Below are positions 1 to 8,969 of a DNA stretch of 64,000 nucleotides, in pieces. A program made the translations under genes and the position numbers. The notes beneath the pieces are model-generated. The model saw only the letters and a list, made by a program, of their open reading frames with translations, was not told where the DNA came from and ran no database searches. Source of the stretch: Syntrophaceae bacterium (GTDB lineage: Bacteria; Desulfobacterota; Syntrophia; Syntrophales; Smithellaceae); assembly GCA_018056765.1 (NCBI GenBank), contig JAGPFA010000005.1:19539-83538 (forward strand). The letters are read 5' to 3'. The first letter of the stretch is position 1. Each line of letters opens with the position of its first letter.

Positions 1-1076
1 TATGCTCTGCCGCCCAGTTCATAACTCCCGTTGCAAATCACTTTGGTTTCGGGCGTGATGATTCCCTCTTCGAGAGCCGCGGCGGCAACGATCATTTTAT
101 AGGTGGACCCCGGCGGATATTGTCCGGAAACAGCCCGGTTGGACAGAGGATTGAGTGGATTGCTCTGCAGTTTGTTCCATTGGTCACGTGCAATTCCGCT
201 GTTGAAAAGATTAGGGTCGAAAGAGGGGGCACTGACCATTGCCAGAATGGAACCGTCACGCGGGTCCATTGCGACGGCTGCGCCGGCACGGCCGGCAAAA
301 GCTTCCCATGACGCTCTTTGCAGATTTGCGTCAATGGTCAAAACGACATCCGCTCCGGAAACCGGATCGATCCGCCCCAGATTTTTGATAACCCGGCCGA
401 ACGCGTTGACTTCAATGAGTTCATTGCCGCGCCGCCCGCGAAGATAGGGGTCAAGCATTTTCTCCAGGCCCGTCTTTCCCGTAATATCACCCGGCAGAAA
501 ATCGCCTTTGCCGAGGTCGAGTTCTTCCTTACTCACCTCTCCGGTATAGCCGATGATCGGGGCGATAACCTCTCCGTCCACATAAAGCCTGACCGGCGTG
601 ACGCCTATATAGACTCCCGGCAGATCAATAGAGTTGGTCTCGACCAGTGCAACTTTATCCAGACCCACATTTTTTTCCAGACGTACGGGAAGATGGGTTT
701 TGATGGCTGCGGGCAACGGTTGGTCGGGGACAAATTCAGCGGATTTGGTCTTATAAATCTCCTGTATTTTTTGGACAAGCATCTGAGGCTGAATGTCTTT
801 GGCGGGCATGGCCAGTACATCAAACGAGGCCCGGTTGTCCACCATGACCTCGCCGTGGCGGTCCATGATCAAGCCTCGCAGGGGGGGTATGGCGCGCAGA
901 CGCACGGCGTTGTTCTCCGAGCGGTGCTTGAGCTCTTCGCCCCGGATAACCTGCAGATACCAGAGTCTGACCATCAGGGCGAAGATGATCAGGCAGGCCA
1001 GCACGAGAATCAGCTTAAGCTTTTGCCGAAATTCTGCCGGTTGTGGTCCGTCTCGGAAACTGCCCTTTGCTTCCAT
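1..1076 (-). CDS. mrdA: Penicillin-binding protein 2 (peptidoglycan transpeptidase), 3' end missing
   Basis: Class B penicillin-binding protein that cross-links peptidoglycan with the elongasome. The frame is open from the ATG to the window edge, giving about 358 residues of an expected 600 or so. An N-terminal membrane anchor lies near residues 20-37 (KLILVLACLIIFALMV), followed by the PBP dimerisation region with the RGLIMDRHGE segment typical of PBP2. The transpeptidase domain then begins, with the active-site motif PPGSTYKM placing the catalytic serine near residue 324. The SxN and KTG motifs lie beyond the window. The start overlaps the mreD coding end by 62 bases, and the gene is the last visible member of the mreBCD-mrdA shape operon. 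Identity is secure; only the C-terminus is unseen. Confidence 0.93.
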   Translation of the reverse strand, partial: MEAKGSFRDGPQPAEFRQKLKLILVLACLIIFALMVRLWYLQVIRGEELKHRSENNAVRLRAIPPLRGLIMDRHGEVMVDNRASFDVLAMPAKDIQPQMLVQKIQEIYKTKSAEFVPDQPLPAAIKTHLPVRLEKNVGLDKVALVETNSIDLPGVYIGVTPVRLYVDGEVIAPIIGYTGEVSKEELDLGKGDFLPGDITGKTGLEKMLDPYLRGRRGNELIEVNAFGRVIKNLGRIDPVSGADVVLTIDANLQRASWEAFAGRAGAAVAMDPRDGSILAMVSAPSFDPNLFNSGIARDQWNKLQSNPLNPLSNRAVSGQYPPGSTYKMIVAAAALEEGIITPETKVICNGSYELGGRA

Positions 1077-1554
1077 TAAAAAACCTCTCCATCCTGTCCA
1101 TCCAATAAAAAACGCCTACTGTAAGAAAACTGACCAAAAGCGCCTGCAATAAAAAAACGAAAAGCAGATCACTCAGGTTTTCAAATTTTAAAACAAAATA
1201 ATATACAGTCATGACAAGCGCCGATTCAATGAGGGAACAGGCCAGGCCGAGGACGCCGATCAGCGCGGGCCTCTCTGCGGTAAACCGCATGGAAAGAAGA
1301 AACGAAAAAATAAAAATCAACAGATAGATAAGCGTGAAGAGCCCCGGAGGCGCCCCCGACACACAATCGAAAACAAAGCCAAGGATAAACACCGACACCG
1401 CCCCTTTGAGCGCATCAAAGCGAAAACCGGCATAAATCACCAGCGCCAGCGACACCTCAAGAGTCAGCCAGCCGGAGAAGAGAAGATCCGCCAGTGTATT
1501 CTGAAATACCACCAGAGCAATCGCCGCAAAAGGTATGAGCAGGTAATAAATCAT
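1015..1554 (-). CDS. mreD: Rod shape-determining protein MreD
   Basis: Small integral membrane protein of the elongasome that links MreC to PBP2 and RodA. The 179-residue product is very hydrophobic, with about five membrane segments (IYYLLIPFAAIALVVF at the N-terminus, then repeated Leu/Val/Phe-rich spans) and a short basic tail. I chose the ATG that overlaps the mreC stop in an ATGA arrangement, which is typical of translational coupling. An upstream in-frame start would add eight residues inside mreC. Family assignment rests on hydrophobicity, length and position between mreC and mrdA, because MreD sequences are poorly conserved. Confidence 0.88.
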   Translation of the reverse strand: MIYYLLIPFAAIALVVFQNTLADLLFSGWLTLEVSLALVIYAGFRFDALKGAVSVFILGFVFDCVSGAPPGLFTLIYLLIFIFSFLLSMRFTAERPALIGVLGLACSLIESALVMTVYYFVLKFENLSDLLFVFLLQALLVSFLTVGVFYWMDRMERFFNGSKGQFPRRTTTGRISAKA

Positions 1555-2396
1555 TCCGACGCTTTCTTTCCCGCCCAAGCCTGCGGAGCGACGCCCGTCA
1601 CAACCATCACCTCCTCGAGGGAAGCGAAATCAGCCAAAGGAACGATTTGAATCTGTAAAAACAAACCGAAGTTCGGGCGTTCCACATTACTGACCCTGCC
1701 GATGAGCAACCCCTTGGGGAAAATGTTGCTCAGGCCGGATGTCAAAACCAGATCTCCTTCCCGGACATCCTGGGTTTTTGAAACATAGCGCATCACGCAG
1801 TCGCGCACCCCCGCGCCACGCACGATTCCCTGCGCCCTCGTCCTCTGGATGAGGGCATCTACGTTGGAGCCCTGATCGATGAGCAGCATCACTTTCGCAT
1901 TATGCCAGGAGGTATCGGTAATCCTTCCGATCAGCCCCTGTGAAACTATCACCGGCATGCCCGGCTGGAGTCCGTAAGCGCTTCCCTTGTTGATCCAGAG
2001 ACACCTGGAGAAGGCCCCCTGTTCCTTGCCGATCACCCGGGCGGCCACAAAATTATATTGCCGCTCTTCCTGAAGCGAAAAGAGCTCCCTGAGTCGCTGC
2101 GCCTCGAGACATCCTTCCTCGTAACGGATCAGCCGCGCCTGAAGTTCGGCAACCGTCTGCTTGAGTTTTCGGTTATCTTCTTCAAGTCCGACCAGGTGAA
2201 TGTAACGCGTCCAGGAGTTTTTTGTCCAATCAACAGGGAGATTAAAAAAAGCCTGGACCGACGCGGCCGCTTCCAGAACCAGCTTTTTTGCCACGTGCGT
2301 CCCGGAACCGTTTTTCAGGTTGTAGGATAAAAGAAGGAGAGCCGCAATGACGGCTGCACAGATAAAAATGACGGTTCGATAATTCTTGAAAAACAT
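1551..2396 (-). CDS. mreC: Rod shape-determining protein MreC
   Basis: Periplasmic scaffold of the elongasome, anchored in the inner membrane. Its 281 residues show one N-terminal membrane segment (about residues 8-25), then a coiled coil (about 65-105, EEDNRKLKQTVAELQARL), then the beta-barrel domain with the family-typical stretch VSQGLIGRITDTSWHNAKV and further on GDLVLTSGLSNIFPKGLLIG. Length is normal for the family. It starts 49 bases after the mreB stop and ends in a four-base overlap with mreD, so the three genes are surely co-transcribed. Confidence 0.95.
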   Translation of the reverse strand: MFFKNYRTVIFICAAVIAALLLLSYNLKNGSGTHVAKKLVLEAAASVQAFFNLPVDWTKNSWTRYIHLVGLEEDNRKLKQTVAELQARLIRYEEGCLEAQRLRELFSLQEERQYNFVAARVIGKEQGAFSRCLWINKGSAYGLQPGMPVIVSQGLIGRITDTSWHNAKVMLLIDQGSNVDALIQRTRAQGIVRGAGVRDCVMRYVSKTQDVREGDLVLTSGLSNIFPKGLLIGRVSNVERPNFGLFLQIQIVPLADFASLEEVMVVTGVAPQAWAGKKASE

Positions 2397-2445
2397 TGTC
2401 TCCCTGATATCCGCCGTCAGAGGCCGCCTGCTTCGCCTGAAGCCA

Positions 2446-3519
<1,074 letters not shown>

Positions 3520-3566
3520 TTAATTTTTTGATGCATATCGTATTTCATCCGCCATAGCAATGCATT

Positions 3567-3647
3567 TTTAAAATGTATTTGCATTTTAAAGATGACTGTA
3601 TTACGGATACCTCCAAATTTGCCCTTCCGGGCTGTCCAATATCCGTA
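3567..3647. promoter_or_regulatory. Divergent intergenic region with stem-loops (mreB / ppiD-like)
   Basis: Between the divergent starts of mreB and the PpiD-like gene lie two inverted repeats. One is TTTAAAATG and CATTTTAAA around a six-base loop (3567-3590). The other is TACGGATA and TATCCGTA (3602-3609 and 3640-3647), enclosing a small GCCC-TTCC-GGGC hairpin. The second would form a stem in the plus-strand leader just before the ppiD-like start. No convincing -35/-10 pair was identified by eye. The repeats could be operators or leader structure; this is observation without an assigned function. Confidence 0.35.
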
Positions 3648-3661
3648 TTCGGGGTGACTGT

Positions 3662-5260
3662 ATGCTGAAATTTTTCCGTAAGCACGCGCGCGGCTGGTTT
3701 ATGCTGCTGTTTATGGCCATTATCATTCTGGTGTTCGTCTTCTATTTCGGCACCGACCGAAGCTCTCAAAGAGCCTCTGCGGTCGCCATCATCGACGGCC
3801 GGGTGATCAGCGAGAGCCAGTACTACAACGAATATTCCAAAATGATGGACGCCGCCAGAGAACGTTACGGAGGCGCGCTGACGGACGAGATGCTCAAGCA
3901 GATGGATCTGAAAAATATGGCCTATGACAGTCTATTGGGCCGCGAGATTATCATCTCCAAGGCCGGCGACTTCAAAATGCAGGTTTCCGATGATGAAGTC
4001 AGACAGGCGATCATGGCCATACCTGCCCTGCTTACGGAGGGAAAATTTGATAAAAATAAGTACAATCAACTCCTGCGCTTCAATAAAATGACGGCTGAAG
4101 ATTTCGAGGCGGGCCAGAAAGTGAGCCTGGCGGCGGCAAAAATCAAAAACATCATCCTTGAAGGGATTAAAGTGTCCGATAAGGAAGCGTTCGATCTGTA
4201 TTCGATGCAAAACCAGAAAATCAACCTTCAATTTGTGACGATAACCGCTGCGGCGGCCGGCCGCACCGGTCAGCCCTCCCCCGGCGAACTTGAGGAATAC
4301 TTAAAGGAAAACAGCGGCGCTTTCCGCGTCCCCGAGCAGTTCAAGGTCAAATATCTCTATTTCCCGGCCCAGTCCTACGGACCGGCGGATATCAGCGCCG
4401 ACGACATCAGGGAAGCATATAACCGCCATAAGGACAGCTTAAAGGGTAAAGACGGCCGGCAACTCAGCCTGGCACAAGCTACCCCCATTATCGTGACACA
4501 GATAAAGCAAAATCTGGGAATGCAAAAGGCACTGGCGGCCGCGAAAAAAGCACATGATACGATCTATCAGGAGCAGAATTTTGACGCTTACGCCCAGGAA
4601 CATCAACTTCAACCCCAAACAGCGGGCTTTTTCCCCGTCAACGCTCCTCCACCGCCTCTGGCCGGCCTGGCGGAGCTGACTGCTCAATTGATGGGGCTGG
4701 AAAAGAATGAAACGACAAGAGTTCTCGGCTCGGAGAGCGGCTACTATATTGTCCGCCTCGAGGACAAAAAGGCCGCCTACACGCCCGCACTGAAAGAAGT
4801 GGAGAATGACGTACGGCGGCAATATCTGCAGGATCAGCAAAACAAAAAAACCGCCGCCTTTGCAGATGAGTTTCTGGAGAAGCTGCAAGGCGGTGAGAGT
4901 CTGGAAAAGCTCGCGGGGCAAAAAGGTCTGACCATCCAGGAAACAGGTTATTTCCTGCCGGGTTACGTTATCCCCAAAATCGGCGAGCAGCCGGAAGCGA
5001 TGGAAGAACTGCTTGCTCTTTCTTTGACCCATCCTTATCCGGAAAAGCCACTGACTACCCAGGACGGCTATGTCATTTTTAAACTCAAGGATATTACCGC
5101 ACCGGACCTGGAAGATTTTGAGCAAAAAAAAGAAGCCTACCGCAGAGCCGCCCTCAATTTCAAACGAGATGAAGCGGTGAAATCATGGCTTGAAAAAAAT
5201 AAAGAGCAGATGATCACAGACAAGCGCCTCAAAATCAATAAAGAGGCAAAAGACTTATAA
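3662..5260 (+). CDS. ppiD: PpiD/SurA-like membrane-anchored periplasmic chaperone
   Basis: Inner-membrane-anchored foldase that helps exported proteins fold in the periplasm. The 532 residues begin with a basic stretch and a single membrane segment (about 12-29, MLLFMAIIILVFVFYFG). A SurA_N-type helical domain follows (AIIDGRVISESQYYNEY..., about 38-190), then a parvulin-like region (about 290-370, with SESGYYIVRLEDKK) and a long helical C-terminal region. The parvulin part lacks a clearly recognisable active-site pattern, so chaperone activity is more likely than catalysis. Layout matches PpiD, which usually has about 620 residues. It is followed by a strong terminator and stands as a single gene. 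Confidence 0.82.
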   Translation: MLKFFRKHARGWFMLLFMAIIILVFVFYFGTDRSSQRASAVAIIDGRVISESQYYNEYSKMMDAARERYGGALTDEMLKQMDLKNMAYDSLLGREIIISKAGDFKMQVSDDEVRQAIMAIPALLTEGKFDKNKYNQLLRFNKMTAEDFEAGQKVSLAAAKIKNIILEGIKVSDKEAFDLYSMQNQKINLQFVTITAAAAGRTGQPSPGELEEYLKENSGAFRVPEQFKVKYLYFPAQSYGPADISADDIREAYNRHKDSLKGKDGRQLSLAQATPIIVTQIKQNLGMQKALAAAKKAHDTIYQEQNFDAYAQEHQLQPQTAGFFPVNAPPPPLAGLAELTAQLMGLEKNETTRVLGSESGYYIVRLEDKKAAYTPALKEVENDVRRQYLQDQQNKKTAAFADEFLEKLQGGESLEKLAGQKGLTIQETGYFLPGYVIPKIGEQPEAMEELLALSLTHPYPEKPLTTQDGYVIFKLKDITAPDLEDFEQKKEAYRRAALNFKRDEAVKSWLEKNKEQMITDKRLKINKEAKDL

Positions 5261-5303
5261 CGGGGTGATGCCAAGGCGCACCACGGGATTCGGCACCAAA
5301 AGA

Positions 5304-5334
5304 AAAAGGGAAGGCTCGCGCTGCCTTCCCTTTT
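5304..5334. terminator. Bidirectional rho-independent terminator
   Basis: A near-perfect stem AAAAGGGAAGGC / GCCTTCCCTTTT around a seven-base loop ends with T-runs on both strands. It serves the PpiD-like gene on the plus strand and the tRNA-Ala gene on the minus strand. Confidence 0.93.
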
Positions 5335-5339
5335 ATATT

Positions 5340-5415
<76 letters not shown>

Positions 5416-5519
5416 GGTCGGTCCATCCAAATCGAGCAGCCCACTTAACATGTGTCATAAGGGCTGTCAACCGTTTTTAGCTTGACTTTTTCACTGCCTC
5501 CGATAATAATCCCGCCCGT

Positions 5520-5607
5520 GCCGGAGTGGTGAAACTGGTAGACGCAGGGGACTCAAAATCCCCCTTTCCTCGCGAAAGTGTCGGTTCGACTCCGACCTCC
5601 GGCACCA
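5520..5607 (+). tRNA. tRNA-Leu (CAA)
   Basis: A class II tRNA: the acceptor GCCGGAG pairs with CTCCGGC, the anticodon stem GGGGA/TCCCC carries loop CTCAAAA with anticodon CAA, the long variable arm typical of leucine tRNAs is present, and the T-arm contains GGTTCGACTCC. The CCA end is encoded. It is transcribed away from the neighbouring tRNA-Ala gene. Confidence 0.97.
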
Positions 5608-5675
5608 TGTAAATCAGACAAACCCCCATGAGCCGCCGCCAGACGGACTTTTTGCCGGTCGCCTGAATTCATGCC

Positions 5676-6389
5676 ATGATCATTTTGAAAGAACCATCTT
5701 TGGGCGCTTTCCATTCGTGTCCCTACTTGGCCGGCCGGCAGGCACGCTATGAGTATTTTTTGGCCACGGATGTCAACGGCACAGAGTTGGAGCGGCTTTT
5801 GGAAACAGGATGGAGAAAATTCGGCATTTATTTTTTCAGACCGGCCTGCCCGGACTGTGGCAGCTGTGTGCCGCTGCGGGTTGGTGTCACGAATTTCGCG
5901 CCTTCCAGGAGTCAGCGCCGCGTTTGGCGCAAGGCAGGAGAAGCAGGCGTTACAGTACAGTTGCGTCCATTGCATTACACTGAGAGAATTTTTCAGATCT
6001 ATGCGGATCATTCACTGAAGCGTTTCGGCCAATGCGCCGATAAAAATGATTTCCTGGAGAGCTTCTATAATCCGTCATGTCCGGCGGTGCAGTCCGAATA
6101 TTACATCGGCGACGAACTTGTCGGTATCGGCTTTCTCGATCGCGGCAATTCGTCCCTGAGCAGTGTATATTTTGTTTACGATACTAATTACAGTCATCTG
6201 CGCCTGGGGACATTAAGTGTGCTCAAGGAAATTGCCTTTGCCGGCGAGGTCGGATTGCAACATTACTACCTCGGCTATTGCGTCGGCGAAAATCCGAGCA
6301 TGTCCTATAAGCGGCACTTCCGTCCCCACGAGCAATACGACTGGAACGGACAGGAGTGGATGTCCAACAAAAACCTAAAAGGAGGATGA
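5676..6389 (+). CDS. bpt: Aspartate/glutamate leucyltransferase (Bpt, arginyltransferase family)
   Basis: Transfers leucine (or arginine, in the eukaryotic relatives) from charged tRNA to the N-terminus of proteins that begin with acidic residues, marking them for ClpS/ClpAP degradation. The 237 residues have the family's N-terminal half with a cysteine cluster (SCPYLAGRQARYEYF, then CPDCGSCVPLRV). The C-terminal GNAT-like half carries the conserved YFVYDT...LGTLSVLKEI and YLGYCVGENPSMSYK blocks. Length is normal. There is no strong ribosome site before the ATG. It sits just downstream of tRNA-Leu(CAA), which may be chance, and ends one base before the next gene. Confidence 0.93.
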   Translation: MIILKEPSLGAFHSCPYLAGRQARYEYFLATDVNGTELERLLETGWRKFGIYFFRPACPDCGSCVPLRVGVTNFAPSRSQRRVWRKAGEAGVTVQLRPLHYTERIFQIYADHSLKRFGQCADKNDFLESFYNPSCPAVQSEYYIGDELVGIGFLDRGNSSLSSVYFVYDTNYSHLRLGTLSVLKEIAFAGEVGLQHYYLGYCVGENPSMSYKRHFRPHEQYDWNGQEWMSNKNLKGG

Positions 6390-6390
6390 T

Positions 6391-7179
6391 ATGAGGCTGG
6401 ATGAAATGTTTTCTTTAAAGGGAAAAGTCGCGCTGGTAACCGGCGGCGGGCGCGGCATCGGCAAATTCATTGCCACGGGCCTTGCTGAGGCGGGCGCAGA
6501 CATTGTTTTGACGTCGCGGAAAATCAAGAACCTGGAAGCGGCGGCGGCCGAGATCGCCGGCGCCTACGGGGTAAAGACCACGGCCATTGCCAGCGATATG
6601 GCCAAGGATGATTCGGTAGATGCCATGCTGGCAGAGGCACTCAAGCAGTTCGGCCGCATTGACATTCTGGTGAACAATGCAGGAGCCACCTGGGGAGCGC
6701 CCACGCTGGATTTTCCCCTGGAAAAGTGGGATATGCTGTTTAACGTCAATGTCCGCGGCGTCTGGGTGCTGACTCAGAAAGTCGCAAGACACATGAAGGA
6801 ACAGGGGGGAGGCAACATCATCAATATTTCGTCTATTTTATCCTTCCGCGGCACCGTGGAAGAGGCACATCCGGCAGTGCCTTACAACTCCACCAAGGCG
6901 GCGATTAATCTGCTGACGATGAATCTTGCTGTAAAACTCGCGCCCTTTAATATTCGTGTCAATGCCATCGCTCCGGGATTTTTCAGCACGGATATGATGG
7001 CGTATGTCGAAAAACCGGAATTCAAGGAAATACGCCAGATACTCTTAAATGAAATCCCTTTGAGAAAATTCGGAGGAATTGATGACATGAAAGGAGTGGC
7101 GGTTTTTCTGGCGTCACCCGCCTCGCAGTTTATGACCGGACATGTTTTAGTCGTGGACGGCGGGCAGATCGCCAAGTAA
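6391..7179 (+). CDS. Short-chain dehydrogenase/reductase (FabG/gluconate dehydrogenase-like)
   Basis: NAD(P)-dependent oxidoreductase of the classical SDR family, 262 residues. Visible motifs are the Rossmann glycine motif GGGRGIG (residues 18-24), NNAG (about 95-98), the catalytic serine in NISS (about 147) and YxxxK as Y165 and K169 in PYNSTK. The C-terminal VDGG signature is present. A perfect ribosome site (AAAGGAGG) precedes the ATG, which lies one base after the bpt stop, so the two are probably co-transcribed. The substrate cannot be read from sequence; 3-oxoacyl, sugar acid or polyol substrates are all possible. Confidence 0.9.
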   Translation: MRLDEMFSLKGKVALVTGGGRGIGKFIATGLAEAGADIVLTSRKIKNLEAAAAEIAGAYGVKTTAIASDMAKDDSVDAMLAEALKQFGRIDILVNNAGATWGAPTLDFPLEKWDMLFNVNVRGVWVLTQKVARHMKEQGGGNIINISSILSFRGTVEEAHPAVPYNSTKAAINLLTMNLAVKLAPFNIRVNAIAPGFFSTDMMAYVEKPEFKEIRQILLNEIPLRKFGGIDDMKGVAVFLASPASQFMTGHVLVVDGGQIAK

Positions 7180-7190
7180 ACTCTTGCATA

Positions 7191-7225
7191 AGACCCCGGT
7201 GCGGACAAAACCGGGGTCTTTCTTT
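7191..7225 (+). terminator. Rho-independent terminator after the SDR gene
   Basis: Stem AGACCCCGG / CCGGGGTCT with an 11-12 base loop, followed by TTCTTT. It closes the bpt-SDR unit. Confidence 0.9.
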
Positions 7226-7318
7226 CAAAACCAAAAAATATAATTCGCCCCCGGACAAGCCCTGTGCCATGTGGGGTATTTACCCCGCTGATTGCGGACT
7301 TCCTTCAAAAATCAGCCC

Positions 7319-8845
7319 ATGAACCCAAGAGTAATTTTAATTCACCCGCCGGTGGTCAAACCATCGGAGCCGCCTGCCGGCATCGCCCGTCTGTCATCGC
7401 GCCTGTCCCTGGGCGGGATTGAGCATCAGTTGATTGATGCCAACATCGAAGGCCTGCTTTATTTGATGCGCCGCACAGCGGCGCCTCCCCGTAATTCGGG
7501 ACGCTGGGACGTTCGTGCCGTTAAAAATCTGGAAACAAATCTAAAATCACTGTCGCGGGCGGCCACCTATCAGAACAAAAGCTTTTACTCACGCGCTGTG
7601 AGCGACATTAACCATGTTTTGAGCCTGGCCGGGAAATCCTGCGGCGTCAGTTTGTCTTTATCAGACTACATCAACCCGGGCCTGTCACCCGTGAAAAGCG
7701 GCGATCTTTTTGCCGCAGCCGAAACCCCGGAGGCCAACCCTTTTTATCCTTATTTTTGGGACTGCATCAGACCGGCTGTGGAAAAATCACCGGAATTCAT
7801 CGGGTTTTCACTAAATTTTCTAAGTCAGGCGCTTTGCACCATGGCCATGATCGGAATGATCAAAAAAATCAATCCTCGCCAGAAAATTATTCTGGGAGGG
7901 AGCTTGACCACTTCCTGGATACGAACCACAGGCAGGACCGACCTTTTCCCCGGTCTGGTGGAAAAAGTCATCGCCGGCCCCGGTGAAGAACAACTGGCCG
8001 CCTTGCTGGGGATGGAAAATGTCAAAATGCACACATCTGCCGTTTATGCACAACTGGAGAAAAACCCTTATCTGTCACCGGGCTTTATCCTGCCTTACAG
8101 CGCCGCCGCCGGCTGCTGGTGGCGCAAATGCCTGTTTTGCCCGGAAAACGCCGAATCCAGCCCCTATCTGCCCCTGCCGGCGGAACATGTCACTAAAGAA
8201 CTTAAGGAACTTGCCGCCCGTACCAAACCATCCCTGATTCATCTTCTGGACAGTTCCATTTCGCCAGCCCTGCTTGCCGCACTTGCCGATCGGCCGCCCG
8301 GCGCCCCCTGGTACGGATTCGCACGTGTCACTGAAGATCTGACGGATGAAGATTTCTGCCGTGCGCTCAAGGAAAGCGGCTGCACAATGCTCAAACTGGG
8401 CATTGAATCAGGGGATCAGGAAGTTTTAGACAGGATGAATAAAGGCATAAATCTCAAACAGGCAGCGGAGGCACTAACGGCTCTCCAAAAGGCGGGGATC
8501 GCCGTCTATTGCTATTTTCTGTTTGGCACTCCTCCGGAAAACGAAGAAAAAGCCATGAAAACACTTGATTTTGTCATCCGGAATGCCGCGAACATCTCTT
8601 TTATGAATCTGGCTGTTTTCAACCTGCCGGCCGCCTCGCCGGAGGCACAACATCTGGCCGCTCATGATTTTTATGAAGGGGATTTATCTTTATATAAAAA
8701 TTTTGCCCATCCCGCAGGCTGGCAGCGGGGCTCCGTGCGCCTCTTTTTAGAAAACATCTTCAAAAAACATCCGGTTGTCGCTCCGATCGTGCGTCGTACA
8801 CCGGCATTTTTCACCTCCAATCACGCACCTTTTTTCAGTTTTTAA
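7319..8845 (+). CDS. B12-binding-type radical SAM protein with CX4CX2C cluster motif
   Basis: The N-terminal part (NPRVILIHPPVVKPSEPPAG) matches the start of cobalamin-binding radical SAM proteins. The middle part has IGFSLNFLSQ and KIILGGS, like the B12-domain fold. The central radical SAM core contains GCWWRKCLFC with cysteines at about 266, 271 and 274. The first spacing is four residues instead of the usual three. Downstream GxES-type motifs (LKLGIESGDQEVLDRM) support the TIM-barrel. No DxHxxG cobalamin motif was found, so B12 binding is uncertain. I chose the ATG over an upstream TTG, since NPRVILIHPP is the natural N-terminus. Substrate is unknown, and no precursor peptide or partner gene was seen nearby. 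Confidence 0.8.
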   Translation: MNPRVILIHPPVVKPSEPPAGIARLSSRLSLGGIEHQLIDANIEGLLYLMRRTAAPPRNSGRWDVRAVKNLETNLKSLSRAATYQNKSFYSRAVSDINHVLSLAGKSCGVSLSLSDYINPGLSPVKSGDLFAAAETPEANPFYPYFWDCIRPAVEKSPEFIGFSLNFLSQALCTMAMIGMIKKINPRQKIILGGSLTTSWIRTTGRTDLFPGLVEKVIAGPGEEQLAALLGMENVKMHTSAVYAQLEKNPYLSPGFILPYSAAAGCWWRKCLFCPENAESSPYLPLPAEHVTKELKELAARTKPSLIHLLDSSISPALLAALADRPPGAPWYGFARVTEDLTDEDFCRALKESGCTMLKLGIESGDQEVLDRMNKGINLKQAAEALTALQKAGIAVYCYFLFGTPPENEEKAMKTLDFVIRNAANISFMNLAVFNLPAASPEAQHLAAHDFYEGDLSLYKNFAHPAGWQRGSVRLFLENIFKKHPVVAPIVRRTPAFFTSNHAPFFSF

Positions 8846-8864
8846 GAAAAATTATTTCCTTCTA

Positions 8865-8918
8865 TTGACAAGAACTAGATGTTGTGGTTAATAACAATCA
8901 TCACACTACATATAGTGT
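8865..8918 (+). promoter_or_regulatory. nrdJ promoter with two tandem NrdR boxes
   Basis: A TTGACA -35 box (8865-8870) is followed 16 bases later by GTTAAT as a likely -10. Two 16-base NrdR-type boxes are present: GAACTAGATGTTGTGG (8872-8887), weaker but keeping the conserved core positions, and ACACTACATATAGTGT (8903-8918), which matches the published consensus at 15 of 16 positions by my reading. Box starts are 31 bases apart, about three helical turns, the usual spacing. The first box lies between -35 and -10, so NrdR binding should block RNA polymerase. Gene identity downstream (ribonucleotide reductase) fits exactly. Confidence 0.88.
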
Positions 8919-8969
8919 TTTGTTGTTTGACTAATCTTTTTCAAAGCAATCTTAAAGGAGTTAACCGTC

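Noticed and set aside
7319..8845. RiPP-maturation role for the radical SAM protein, suggested by GCWW
   Set aside because: RiPP-type GCWW proteins have a longer spacing and a precursor gene nearby; none was found in the flanking 500 bases.
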